Positions 1 to 8,707 of a DNA stretch of 34,033 bases are shown here, in pieces. Every line of letters starts with the position of its first letter. The stretch's first letter is position 1. The stretch is from Nocardioides flavus (ex Wang et al. 2016) (GTDB lineage Bacteria; Actinomycetota; Actinomycetes; Propionibacteriales; Nocardioidaceae), in the NCBI RefSeq assembly GCF_014653115.1, contig NZ_BNAD01000023.1:1-34033 (forward strand), written 5' to 3'. Both the position numbers and the translations under genes were made by a program. The notes below the pieces were generated by a model. It had not been told where the DNA came from. It made no database searches and saw only the letters and a program-made list of their open reading frames with translations.

Positions 1-167
1 TCAAAGAAACCGCGACACCAACAACCCAACCAAACGGTCAGGCACACGTTGACATCAACGGGGCATAACAAACTAATTCGTCGACTAATCAAACACACTG
101 TTGAGTTCTCAAGAATCAGACGCACCCACATCGCGATCCGGTGAGGATCTCGGTTGCGTGAGGCAAC
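1..167 (-). promoter_or_regulatory. rRNA operon leader (antitermination/processing region)
   Basis: Read on the minus strand, 89-112 carries the block TTGAGAACTCAACAGTG followed by TGTTTGAT. This block is characteristic of actinobacterial rRNA leaders just upstream of 16S rRNA and belongs to the antitermination/RNase III processing region. A short inverted repeat (GTTGA-TG-TCAAC) lies near 46-57. The segment is less GC-rich than its surroundings, as expected for a stable-RNA leader. The 16S gene itself should begin just beyond the left edge and is not visible. Confidence 0.8.
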
Positions 168-173
168 TGGTAA

Positions 174-203
174 AACGTAGCGAACAACTTTCTGACGAAG
201 CAA
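174..203 (-). promoter_or_regulatory. rRNA promoter P2 (sigma-70/SigA type)
   Basis: On the minus strand TTGCTT (198-203) and TACGTT (174-179) are separated by 18 bp. This is the promoter nearer to the rRNA leader. Nothing codes here, and the position just ahead of the conserved leader block supports a promoter role. Confidence 0.6.
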
Positions 204-331
204 ATCCTCGCCTGTGTCGTTCCGACCCGGTGGTGTCACCGTGACCGATGACCGCTTCGGGCTGTCCTGCCTGGGGCCGAGAGCCCGGCCTGACCGGCCT
301 TGCTCCCCGCCGCTCCCTGGCGACAGAGAGA

Positions 332-360
332 ACATTATGCGGATCGGTCAGAACGCGCAA
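332..360 (-). promoter_or_regulatory. rRNA promoter P1 (sigma-70/SigA type)
   Basis: On the minus strand TTGCGC (355-360) and TAATGT (332-337) are separated by exactly 17 bp, the best sigma-70-like pair in the window. It lies between the end of tyrS and promoter P2, so the rRNA operon appears to have two tandem promoters, as in many actinobacteria. The stretch 204-331 between them shows no other recognisable element. Confidence 0.65.
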
Positions 361-413
361 ATCGAAACGGTGTGACCGCGGGCACATCGACGTTTCCGCA
401 GGTCAGAGGCTTG

Positions 414-1682
414 TCAGACCACCTGGACGCCGGCGAACCGCTTCTTGCCCCGCCGCAGGACCAGCCACGAGCCGGCCACGAGGTCGGACGTTCCCGGGTG
501 CAGGTCGGGGTCCTCCACACGCTCGTTGTTCAGGTAGGCGCCGCCCTCCGTGACCGTGCGACGCGCCTCGCCCTTGCTCTTCGCGAGCCCGGCGGAGACC
601 AGGAGGTCGAGGATCCCGGGGAGCTCCGCCCCGGCCGGGAGGGTCGTACCGCCGGCCTCACGCAGAGCCGAGGCGAGCGTCTCGGGCTTGATCGAGGCCA
701 GGTCTCCCCCGCCGAAGAGCGCGGCGGCGGCGGCCTTGGCGTGCTCGACCTCGTCGGCACCGTGCACGAGAGCGGTCACCTCGTCGGCCAGGCGCTTCTG
801 TCCGGCGCGCAGGAACGGCTTCTCCTCGGTCTGCTGCTCGAGGTCCTCGATCTCCTCGCGCGAGAGGAAGGTGAAGATGCGCAGCAGCTCGCCGACCTTC
901 TCGTCCTCGACGTTGAGCCAGAACTGGTGGAAGGCGTACGGGGAGAGCATCTCCGGGTCGAGCCACAGGGCGCCGCCCTCGGTCTTGCCGTACTTGGTGC
1001 CGTCGGCCTTGGTGATCAGCGGCGTCGCGAAGCCGTGGGCGGCCTGCCCCGTCACCCGGCGCACGAGCTCGGCACCGCCGGTGATGTTGCCCCACTGGTC
1101 GGAGCCGCCGAACTGCAGCGACACCCCGTGCTCGCGGAACAGGTTGAGGTAGTCCATCGACTGCAGCAGGACGTACGAGAACTCGGTGTAGCTGATGCCG
1201 GACTCGAGGCGACGCTTCACCGTGTCGCGCGCGAGCATCCGGTTCACCGGGAAGTGCTTGCCGATGTCACGCAGGAAGTCGATCGTGGACAGCGACGCAG
1301 TCCAGTCGTAGTTGTTGACCGTCGTCGCCGCGTTGGGTCCCTCGAAGCTCACGTAGTGCGAGACCTGCTGGCGCACCCGCTCGGTCCACTCCTTCACCGT
1401 GTCCAGGGAGTTGAGCGTGCGCTCGCCAGAGTCACGCGGGTCGCCGATCATGCCGGTCGCCCCGCCGACCAGGACGTAGGGCGTGTGGCCGGCGTCCTGG
1501 AGCCGGCGGGCGGTGAGGATCTGGACCAGGTTGCCCATGTGGATGCTGGGCGCCGTCGGGTCGAAGCCCACATAGAACTTGACGCTCCCCTCGCCCAGCG
1601 CCGCGCGGAGCGCGTCGCGGTCGGTGGAGTGCGCGACGAGTCCGCGCCACTCCAGCTCGTCGAGGACATTCGGGGTCGTCAC
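414..1682 (-). CDS. tyrS: Tyrosyl-tRNA synthetase
   Basis: This 422-residue class I aminoacyl-tRNA synthetase charges tRNA-Tyr in the cytoplasm. The N-terminal catalytic domain shows YVGFDPTAPSIHMGNL, where HMGN at residues 48-51 is the HIGH-type signature. KYGKTEGG later stands for the KMSKS loop in its usual TyrRS form. The C-terminal 60 or so residues form an S4 RNA-binding domain. Length is normal for bacterial TyrRS. The GTG start at 1680-1682 is chosen because AAGGAA lies a few bases upstream and the family N-terminus aligns there. A palindrome, CTAGCCTAG (1722-1730), in the 73-bp divergent gap gives TAGGCT on this strand as a possible -10. tyrS lies directly upstream of an rRNA operon, a common actinobacterial arrangement. 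Confidence 0.97.
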   Translation of the reverse strand: MTTPNVLDELEWRGLVAHSTDRDALRAALGEGSVKFYVGFDPTAPSIHMGNLVQILTARRLQDAGHTPYVLVGGATGMIGDPRDSGERTLNSLDTVKEWTERVRQQVSHYVSFEGPNAATTVNNYDWTASLSTIDFLRDIGKHFPVNRMLARDTVKRRLESGISYTEFSYVLLQSMDYLNLFREHGVSLQFGGSDQWGNITGGAELVRRVTGQAAHGFATPLITKADGTKYGKTEGGALWLDPEMLSPYAFHQFWLNVEDEKVGELLRIFTFLSREEIEDLEQQTEEKPFLRAGQKRLADEVTALVHGADEVEHAKAAAAALFGGGDLASIKPETLASALREAGGTTLPAGAELPGILDLLVSAGLAKSKGEARRTVTEGGAYLNNERVEDPDLHPGTSDLVAGSWLVLRRGKKRFAGVQVV

Positions 1683-1741
1683 GTGGATTCCTTCGGGTGG
1701 TCTCGGGTTGGTGGACGGGCACTAGCCTAGGGCGCGGAGGC

Positions 1742-1748
1742 AGGAGGT
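1742..1748 (+). promoter_or_regulatory. Strong Shine-Dalgarno for the first kinase
   Basis: AGGAGGT ends 7 nt before the GTG at 1756 and fixes the start of the kinase. TAGCCT at 1723-1728 is the likely -10. A matching TAGCCT stands 36 nt before the second kinase (12469-12474). Confidence 0.65.
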
Positions 1749-1755
1749 ACGCCAC

Positions 1756-3147
1756 GTGATCGCAGGCAGGTACAGGCTCGAGCGAGAGATCGGTCGCGGC
1801 GGCTCCGGCACCGTGCACCTGGCGCTCGACGAGGTGCTCGGCCGGCAGGTCGCGATGAAGCGCATCGGGCTCGTCCCGGGGTCCGACGACGCCGAGCGCG
1901 AGCGGGCCGAGCGCGAGGCGAGGCTGGCCGCGGCGCTGAGCCACCCCCACGTGGTGGCCGTCTTCGACCTGGTCGACACCGACGACGTGCGCTGGCTGGT
2001 GATGGAGTACGTCGACGGCGAGACGCTGAGCGAGCGGGTCCGTACGTCCGGGGCGCTGGAGGCCACGGAGGCCGCCACGCTGCTGGCGCAGACCGCCGAC
2101 GCGCTGGTGGAGGCGCACGGGCTGGGGATCGTCCACCGCGACGTCAAGCCCAGCAACATCCTGATCGCCCAGAACGCCGCCAAGCTCAACGACTTCGGCA
2201 TCGCCCGCTCGGAGGACGACCCCTCGCTCACCCAGACCGGGCTGGTCACCGGCTCTCCGGCGTACCTGGCGCCTGAGGTCGCGTCGGGGGCGTCCGCCAC
2301 CCCGGCGAGCGACGTCTGGTCCCTCGGCGCGACTCTCTACCACGCGGTGACCGGCAAGCCCCCGTACGAGGTGGGCGACAACCTGATCGGTGCGCTCTAC
2401 AAGATCGTGCACGAGGACCCGCCGCGCCTGCCGGACGACCATCCGATGGCCGGCCTCCTGTCCGTGATGATGAACCGCGACCCCGAGGCACGCTGGCCGA
2501 TGCCGCGCGTGCGCGACGAGCTTGCCCGCATCGCCCGCGGACAGCGCTCGACGGTCACGCCGGTCGCTCCGGCCGTACCGGCCCGCGAGCAGACCGGAGT
2601 GCTGCCGACGGTGCAGCAGGGCGCACCCGCCCCTCCCGCGTCGGGCTCCCCCGGCCACTCCCACGCCCGGCGGTGGGGTCTCGTCGCCGCGGCGGCGGTG
2701 CTCGCGGTCGCGGCGGTGGTCACCGCGTACGTCCTGGCCGGGCGGGACACGCCCGAAGCCCTCCCCGCGGACCGTGGCGGCAGCGCCACGACCTCGGAGA
2801 CGCCCGAGCCCACGCCGAGCGCATCCCCGGCCACCGTAGAGGACATCCGCCAGCGGATGGACGCCTTCGTCACCGACTACCTCGCGACCGTCACCTCGGA
2901 CCCGCGTGCCGCCTTCGAACGCCTCACCCCGGAGTTCCAGGAGGCCAGCGGCGGCTACGAGGGCTACATCGGGTGGTGGGGCACGGTGCGCTCGGCCGAG
3001 CTGGCCGAGGTCAGCAGCAACCCCTCCGACCTCACCGTGGGCTACACGGTCAACTACGTGATGAAGTCGGGTGAGCGCAGCACCCAGCGCGTACGCCTGC
3101 AGCTGCAGCGGTTCGACGACCAGCTGCTCATCGCCGGAGAGGGCTGA
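1756..3147 (+). CDS. Membrane Ser/Thr protein kinase (PknB-type) with non-PASTA external domain
   Basis: The 463-residue protein has a Hanks-type kinase domain at about residues 1-270. ATP-binding Lys35 is in VAMKR, the catalytic loop is HRDVKPSN with Asp129, the metal-binding DFG has Asp146, and the activation segment ends in LAPE. All key residues are present, so it should be active. A Pro/Ala-rich linker follows, then one membrane span at about 308-329, then an external domain of about 100 residues at 365-463 that lacks PASTA repeats and is not a family I recognise. The same domain ends the paralogue at 12506. The protein probably senses something at the cell surface and phosphorylates cytoplasmic targets. 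It is divergent from tyrS and convergent with the iron permease, and appears monocistronic. Confidence 0.93.
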   Translation: MIAGRYRLEREIGRGGSGTVHLALDEVLGRQVAMKRIGLVPGSDDAERERAEREARLAAALSHPHVVAVFDLVDTDDVRWLVMEYVDGETLSERVRTSGALEATEAATLLAQTADALVEAHGLGIVHRDVKPSNILIAQNAAKLNDFGIARSEDDPSLTQTGLVTGSPAYLAPEVASGASATPASDVWSLGATLYHAVTGKPPYEVGDNLIGALYKIVHEDPPRLPDDHPMAGLLSVMMNRDPEARWPMPRVRDELARIARGQRSTVTPVAPAVPAREQTGVLPTVQQGAPAPPASGSPGHSHARRWGLVAAAAVLAVAAVVTAYVLAGRDTPEALPADRGGSATTSETPEPTPSASPATVEDIRQRMDAFVTDYLATVTSDPRAAFERLTPEFQEASGGYEGYIGWWGTVRSAELAEVSSNPSDLTVGYTVNYVMKSGERSTQRVRLQLQRFDDQLLIAGEG

Positions 3148-3170
3148 CGCGGGCCCAGCCGTGGGCGTCC

Positions 3171-5291
3171 TCAGGCGCGGGAGCGGGCCAGCAGGTAGAC
3201 GAAGTAGGGGCCGCCCACCAGGGCCACGACCAGCCCGGCGGGCAGGTCGGCAGGGGCGAGGGCCGTACGCCCGACCGCGTCGGCTGCGGCGAGCAGTGCG
3301 GCGCCGACGAGGACCGCGACCGGGACGACGCGCGCGTTGCGGGCGCCGACCAGCCCGCGGGCTGCGTGCGGGGCGACGAGGCCGACGAAGCCGACGACCC
3401 CGACGGCGGTCACGCTGAGCGCGGTGATCACGGCGGCCGCCACCAGCACGGTCAGGCGCACCTTCTCCGTCCCGACGCCGACCACCCGCGGGGTGTCCTC
3501 GTCGAGGGAGAGCAGGTCGAGCTCACGGCGGGCCAGGACGGCGATGGGTAGCACCACGGCGAGGGCGACGGCGACCGGGACGACCTCTGCCCACGTGCGG
3601 CCGTACGTGGTGCCGGAGAGCCAGGTGAAGATCGCCGGGGTGTCGTACGGGTCGGCGCGCAGCAGGAGGAAGGTGGAGACCCCGCCGGCGAGCGCGGAGA
3701 CGCCGACGCCGACGAGCACCAACCGGTCGGAGTCGAGCCCGTGACGCCAGGAGACGGCGTACACGAGGGCGAAGGCGATCAGGGCCCCGAGGACCGCGGC
3801 CACGACGAGCGCGGAGCGGCTGCCCGAGCCGAGGGTCACCACGAGCACCGCGCCCACCCCGGCTCCCCCGGCGATGCCGAGGATCCCCGGCTCGGCCAGG
3901 GGGTTGCGGCAGGTCGCCTGCACGAGGCTGCCCGCGAGCGCGAGTCCGGCGCCGCCGAGCAGGGCCGCGAGCACGCGTGGGGCGCGCTCGTCCATCACGA
4001 AGGAGAGGAGCGACGGGGCGTCGCCGCGTGCCCACACCACCAGGTCGCCGCTGCGCAGGCGGGTGTAGCCCAGCAGGAGGCCGCCGAGGACCACGGCGAC
4101 GACGAGCACGGTGCCGACGACGAGCACGACGACGAACCTGGCCCGGCCGTGCACCCCGACCCGGGCCGATGGGGGCCGGCGGGTGGGGCCCGAGTCGCGC
4201 GCGCCTCGGGCCAGCACGACCAGCACGAGCGCGCCGAGGAGGGTCGTGGTCACGCCGGTGGGGACCACGGTCGCCCGGTCCGCCCCCAGCACGGCCCTCA
4301 TGGCGAGGTCGGCACCCACGACGAGGAGGGCGCCGAGCAGCCCGGCGGCGAGGACCAGCACGCGGTGCCGCAGGACCGACGGGACGACCCGGCCGAGCAG
4401 CCGCGCCGCCGCCGGCGCGCAGAGACCGACGAAGCCGATCGGGCCGGCCATCGTGACGGCCGCGGCCGAGAGCAGGACCCCGAGCACGACGGCGACGACG
4501 CGCGTCGACCGGACCGGGACGCCGAGGACCGACGCGGTGTCGTCGCCGAGACCGAGCAGGTCGAGGCGGCGCGAGGCGAGGAGCGCGGCGAGGGTGGCCA
4601 GCCCGATGAGCGGGGCGGCCTGGAGGAAGGCACGGAGGTCGAGCTGGTTGAGCGAGCCGTTGCCCCAGGCGAAGAGACCGGTGGTCTCGGTGCGGAAGAG
4701 GACCAGCAGGCCGGCGGTCGCCGAGCCGAGCGCCATCGCCGTCGCCGATCCGGCGAGCACCAGACGTGTGGTGGACGTGCCGGCACCGCCTGCCAGCACG
4801 AGCACCAGGGACGCCGCGAGGAGCCCGCCGGCGAAGGCGACGAGGGTCGAGCCCCACAGCGGCACCGCGAGACCGAAGGCGGCCACGGCCGTGACCGCGA
4901 AGGACGCGCCCGCGGTGACGGCGAGCGTGTCGGGCGAGGCCAGGGCGTTGCGGGAGACGGACTGGAGGAGGGCGCCCGCGACGCCCAGCGCGAACCCGAC
5001 GGCGAGCCCGGCGGCCAGCCGGGGCATCCGCGAGCCGGCCAGGACGTCGCGGACACCCGCGTCGTCCGGGGTCGGGGCCACCAGCAGCCCGACGAGATCG
5101 CGCAGGCCCACCGCCGACGTGCCCTGGGTGAGGTGCCACCCGGAGACCAGCGCCAGCCCGGCGAGGAGCGCGAGCAGCACGCCGGTGCTGCCCAGCCGGG
5201 CCGCGTGACCGGGACGGGGGACGACGTCCTCCGCGGTCGGCACGGCCCCGGCGGGGGCGGCACGCGCGGGCCGGCGCTGGTCGATGGACAT
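3171..5291 (-). CDS. Fe3+-siderophore ABC transporter, fused double FecCD permease
   Basis: At 706 residues this is about twice the length of a FecC/FecD-type permease. It consists of two homologous FecCD halves, roughly residues 30-350 and 375-706, each with about 9-10 hydrophobic helices. Both halves carry the conserved Arg-Asn-Pro-Leu-type stretch (SRNALASPD in the first, CRNPLAEPG in the second) and the conserved GxIGFVGLCAP/GVVGFVGLVAPH motif. The layout is that of FhuB, where one chain replaces two permease subunits. The protein forms the inner-membrane channel for ferric siderophores or heme-like ligands. It is the last gene of a three-gene operon, 10 bp after the binding protein. The ATG start at 5289-5291 is the first in frame. 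The exact ligand cannot be told from sequence. Confidence 0.92.
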   Translation of the reverse strand: MSIDQRRPARAAPAGAVPTAEDVVPRPGHAARLGSTGVLLALLAGLALVSGWHLTQGTSAVGLRDLVGLLVAPTPDDAGVRDVLAGSRMPRLAAGLAVGFALGVAGALLQSVSRNALASPDTLAVTAGASFAVTAVAAFGLAVPLWGSTLVAFAGGLLAASLVLVLAGGAGTSTTRLVLAGSATAMALGSATAGLLVLFRTETTGLFAWGNGSLNQLDLRAFLQAAPLIGLATLAALLASRRLDLLGLGDDTASVLGVPVRSTRVVAVVLGVLLSAAAVTMAGPIGFVGLCAPAAARLLGRVVPSVLRHRVLVLAAGLLGALLVVGADLAMRAVLGADRATVVPTGVTTTLLGALVLVVLARGARDSGPTRRPPSARVGVHGRARFVVVLVVGTVLVVAVVLGGLLLGYTRLRSGDLVVWARGDAPSLLSFVMDERAPRVLAALLGGAGLALAGSLVQATCRNPLAEPGILGIAGGAGVGAVLVVTLGSGSRSALVVAAVLGALIAFALVYAVSWRHGLDSDRLVLVGVGVSALAGGVSTFLLLRADPYDTPAIFTWLSGTTYGRTWAEVVPVAVALAVVLPIAVLARRELDLLSLDEDTPRVVGVGTEKVRLTVLVAAAVITALSVTAVGVVGFVGLVAPHAARGLVGARNARVVPVAVLVGAALLAAADAVGRTALAPADLPAGLVVALVGGPYFVYLLARSRA

Positions 5292-5301
5292 GTCGGGCGC
5301 G

Positions 5302-6329
5302 TCAGCCGGCGAGGACGTCGACGTACGCGTCGATCACCTGCATCGACGAGCGCGGGCCGCCGAACGTCCAGATGCCCTCGGGGAAGGCGAGGAAGCGGTC
5401 GTCCTGGACGGCGGGGAGCTGGCGCCACACGCGGCTCTCGGCCAGCTCGGCGAAGACGTCGTCCCCGGACGGGTCCTGGGTCCCGGTGTGCAGGAGGTAG
5501 GCGTCGCCGACCTCGGTCATGCCCTCGATGTCGGTCTGGCCGAGTCCGTAGAACTCGTCGACCTCGCCGGACCAGACGTTGGTGAGACCGAGCTCCTCGC
5601 CCAGGTCGCCGACCAGCGACCCTTGGCCGAACGGACGGATCGCGACGTTGCCGCCGTCGATCCAGCCGTCGAAGTAGACGAAGTCGGTGGTCGGGAGGTC
5701 GGCGTCCGCCATGGCCTCCTTGCCCTCGGCGAGCGCGGTGTCGAACTCCTCGAGGACCGCCTCGGCGCGCTCGGTGCGACCCGTGGCCTCGGCGATCGTG
5801 GTGAAGGTGTCCTTCATCTTCTCGATCGGGCCCGACGCGTCGGCGCCGATCGTGGCGAGGACGGGTACGTCGTACTTCTCGAGCTTCTTCAGGACCGGGT
5901 CGTCCTCGGCGTAGACCTCGGTGATGACGAGGTCGGGGTCGGCGGAGAACACCGCGTCGAGGTTGGGCTCGCCGCGCAGGCCGACGTCCGTGACGCCCTC
6001 GGGGAGCTCCTCGGCGCTCACCCAGGTGGAGTAGCCCTCGATGTCTGCCACGCCCACGGGGGTCAGGCACAGGGTGAGGACGTCCTCGACCTGCTGCCAC
6101 TCGAGCACGACGACGCGCTCGGCGGGCTGGTCGAGCTCCACCGTGCGGCCGAGGTCGTCGGTGACCGAGACGGGACCTTCCTCGGCGGTGACGTCCGCGC
6201 ACTCGTCACCGGCGCTCGTGGGCGTGGACGCGGGGGTCCCGGCGTCGGCCTCGGAGACCTCGGAGGTGCCGCAGGCGGCAGTGGTCATCGCCAGCGCGGC
6301 GACACCGGCCGCGAACCGGATGGTCTTCT

Positions 6330-6333
<4 letters not shown>
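5302..6333 (-). CDS. Iron-siderophore-binding lipoprotein
   Basis: This 343-residue substrate-binding protein has a lipoprotein signal: MKKTIRFAAG, a hydrophobic stretch, and a lipobox ending TTAAC with the acylated Cys at about residue 21. The mature part is of the FepB/FhuD class (Peripla_BP_2). It includes VTDDLGRTVELDQPAERVVVL near the N-terminus and the DLVI segment typical of these proteins. It would capture a ferric siderophore outside the membrane and deliver it to the permease. Its ATG overlaps the stop of the upstream ATPase gene by 4 bp (ATGA), so the two are translationally coupled. Confidence 0.93.
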
Positions 6334-7202
<869 letters not shown>

Positions 7203-7221
7203 GGGACCAGACCCTACTAAT

Positions 7222-7240
7222 GTAGGTAAGGCTTGCCTAA
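7222..7240. promoter_or_regulatory. DtxR/IdeR-type iron box
   Basis: The 19 bp GTAGGTAAGGCTTGCCTAA match the DtxR/IdeR consensus TTAGGTTAGGCTAACCTAA at 15 positions, with the AGG...CCT arms intact. The box lies between the hemerythrin gene and the iron transporter and overlaps the expected promoter of the transporter (possible -10 TACATT on the minus strand at 7219-7224). Fe2+-loaded IdeR/DtxR bound here would block transcription. No IdeR gene is in the window. Confidence 0.8.
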
Positions 7241-7259
7241 CTCGACCCTGACAGGCAGG

Positions 7260-8063
7260 TCACACCTTCCGCATGAGCTCCAGGCGCCAGACCTCGGGGC
7301 CCGCGTCGCGGTAGGTGACGGCGTACGCCCCGGGCGCGCGCTGCTCGAGCTGGGCGAGCAGGGGCACCGGGTCGTGGTCGGCCGTGAGCAGCAGCCCGGC
7401 TCCCGGGCGCAGGCCGTCCAGGGCGCCGAAGATCGTGGCGTGGCGGATCGCGTGCGGGACCGCACGCGCGTCGAGCTCGGGGAGCCCCTCCTCGTCGTGG
7501 CCGCCGCAGGCGCACTGGTGCGCGCCGGCCTGCGTCGCTGCCGCCGCCACCTCGCCCTGCGGCGCGTGGGCGCAATGGGCATCCGCGCCACCGAGCAGCT
7601 CGTGCATGCCCTCGAGCATCTCCGCGACGGAGTACGACGGGGAGGCGACCAAGGTCGGGATGAGCTGGTCGTTCTCCTTGGCGAGGTGGCTGTCGAAGAC
7701 CGTCTCGAGGGCCCGCGCGACGGCGGCGGCCTCGACCGGGTCGGCAGCGGCCTCGAGGTCGGCCACCAGCCGGTGGATCAGGACGTGCTCGGCGAGCATG
7801 GCCTCGACCAGCAGGCGGGTCTCGCCGATCTGCGCGGCGGCCGGGTAGAGCGTCCGTTCCTCCGCCGTGGCGTGCGGCACGAGCTCGTCACGCAACCACG
7901 ACAACAGCTCCCGCCGGGCACCCGCGGCCCGGTCGGTGCGCGCCGAGCGGACGACGTCGGCCGTCAGCAGGTCGAGCCGGCCCGCCATCTCGGCGTGGTG
8001 CTGCTCGACCTTCTCGGCCGCCTCCGCGTCGGCGTGGCTGCTGGCAATGGTGACGCTGGACAT
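7260..8063 (-). CDS. Hemerythrin (HHE) domain protein with C-terminal DUF2249 domain
   Basis: The 267-residue protein has an N-terminal four-helix HHE domain at about residues 15-160. His and Glu residues fit a di-iron hemerythrin site (EQHHAEM, HATAEERTLYP, EHVLIHRL, HLAKENDQLIP). The C-terminal DUF2249 domain, about 190-267, begins LPELDARAVPHAIRHATIF. HHE proteins of this kind (RIC/YtfE relatives) handle nitric oxide or oxygen and repair iron centres. That fits its place divergent from a NirK operon. The ATG start has GAGGAGG 5 nt upstream. The linker carries several His and Cys residues (HCAHAP, HQCACGGHDEE), so it may bind metal itself. It reads toward the iron box but ends 20 bp before it. 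Confidence 0.88.
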   Translation of the reverse strand: MSSVTIASSHADAEAAEKVEQHHAEMAGRLDLLTADVVRSARTDRAAGARRELLSWLRDELVPHATAEERTLYPAAAQIGETRLLVEAMLAEHVLIHRLVADLEAAADPVEAAAVARALETVFDSHLAKENDQLIPTLVASPSYSVAEMLEGMHELLGGADAHCAHAPQGEVAAAATQAGAHQCACGGHDEEGLPELDARAVPHAIRHATIFGALDGLRPGAGLLLTADHDPVPLLAQLEQRAPGAYAVTYRDAGPEVWRLELMRKV

Positions 8064-8099
8064 GGGTGCCTCCTCGGGCTGGGCGTACTGACACTGAAT

Positions 8100-8109
8100 A
8101 ATCTACAAT
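8100..8109. promoter_or_regulatory. Overlapping divergent -10 elements of the NO/nitrite module
   Basis: On the plus strand TACAAT at 8104-8109 is a near-consensus -10, exactly 7 nt before an in-frame GTG at 8117. On the minus strand TAGATT (8100-8105) is a candidate -10 for the hemerythrin gene. The two hexamers overlap, so one regulator bound here could control both directions. The surrounding AT-rich stretch (8091-8113) contrasts with the GC-rich flanks. Confidence 0.5.
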
Positions 8110-8116
8110 GAATCCC

Positions 8117-8707
8117 GTGGAAATAAATGAGCCGGTCGTCACCAGCGCGCAGGCCCGCGTGCTGTCCACCCTTCGCGACGCCGGCCGGGCGCTGACGCTG
8201 GCCGACCTGCACGACGCCACGGGACTCCACCCCAACACCCTGCGCGGTCACCTCGACGCGCTCGTCGCTGCGGGGAGCGCCAGCCGGATCGCCACCCGGA
8301 GCGGTGGCCGCGGCCGCCCCCGGTGGGGCTACCTCGCCCGCGAGCCGGAGTACGCCGCCCTCGCCGTGGCGCTGGCCTCCGGGCTGGACGCCGGCGACGG
8401 CCGGGCCCTCGACCCGGCGGCCGTACGGGGCGGCCGCGCGTGGGGCGAGCGCCTGCGCGCCCAGCTCGGCCCGGTCGAGGACGGCCGCGAACGGGTGCTG
8501 CTGGCCCTGGCCCACACCGGCTTCGCGCCCACCACCGACGGCGACCGGGTGGTCCTCAACGCCTGCCCGCTGCTCGACGCGGCCCGATCCCACCCGGCTG
8601 TTGTCTGCGCGGTCCACCTCGGACTGGTGGAGGGCGTGCTCGGCCAGGAGGGCGCCGGCCTCCGTCCGCGCCCGGAGACCCTGGGCTGCGTGGTGAGCCT
8701 GCCGTGA
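8117..8707 (+). CDS. SufR-like winged-helix regulator with a three-Cys cluster site
   Basis: The 196-residue transcription factor has an N-terminal winged helix (TSAQARVLSTLRDAG, then LADLHDATGLHPNTLRGHL as the HTH) and a basic wing (RSGGRGRPRWGY). The C-terminal half carries Cys150, Cys164 and Cys191 plus His167. The spacing C-x13-C-x26-C resembles the Fe-S ligands of actinobacterial SufR. It is probably an Fe-S protein that senses NO or oxidative stress and controls the surrounding module. An ATG at 8108 is in frame, but the GTG at 8117 is preferred because a -10 (TACAAT) stands 7 nt upstream, which would make the mRNA leaderless. Its stop overlaps the next start (GTGA). Confidence 0.82.
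   Translation: MEINEPVVTSAQARVLSTLRDAGRALTLADLHDATGLHPNTLRGHLDALVAAGSASRIATRSGGRGRPRWGYLAREPEYAALAVALASGLDAGDGRALDPAAVRGGRAWGERLRAQLGPVEDGRERVLLALAHTGFAPTTDGDRVVLNACPLLDAARSHPAVVCAVHLGLVEGVLGQEGAGLRPRPETLGCVVSLP

Noticed and set aside
3148..3170. A small GCCCA/TGGGC hairpin between convergent genes as terminator
   Set aside because: Only 5 bp of stem and no U-run on either strand; not distinguishable from chance.
3741..5585. A 614-codon plus-strand open frame
   Set aside because: It is antisense to the iron permease, has extreme Gly/Arg/Glu/His bias and no recognisable domain; long antisense frames are expected at this GC content.
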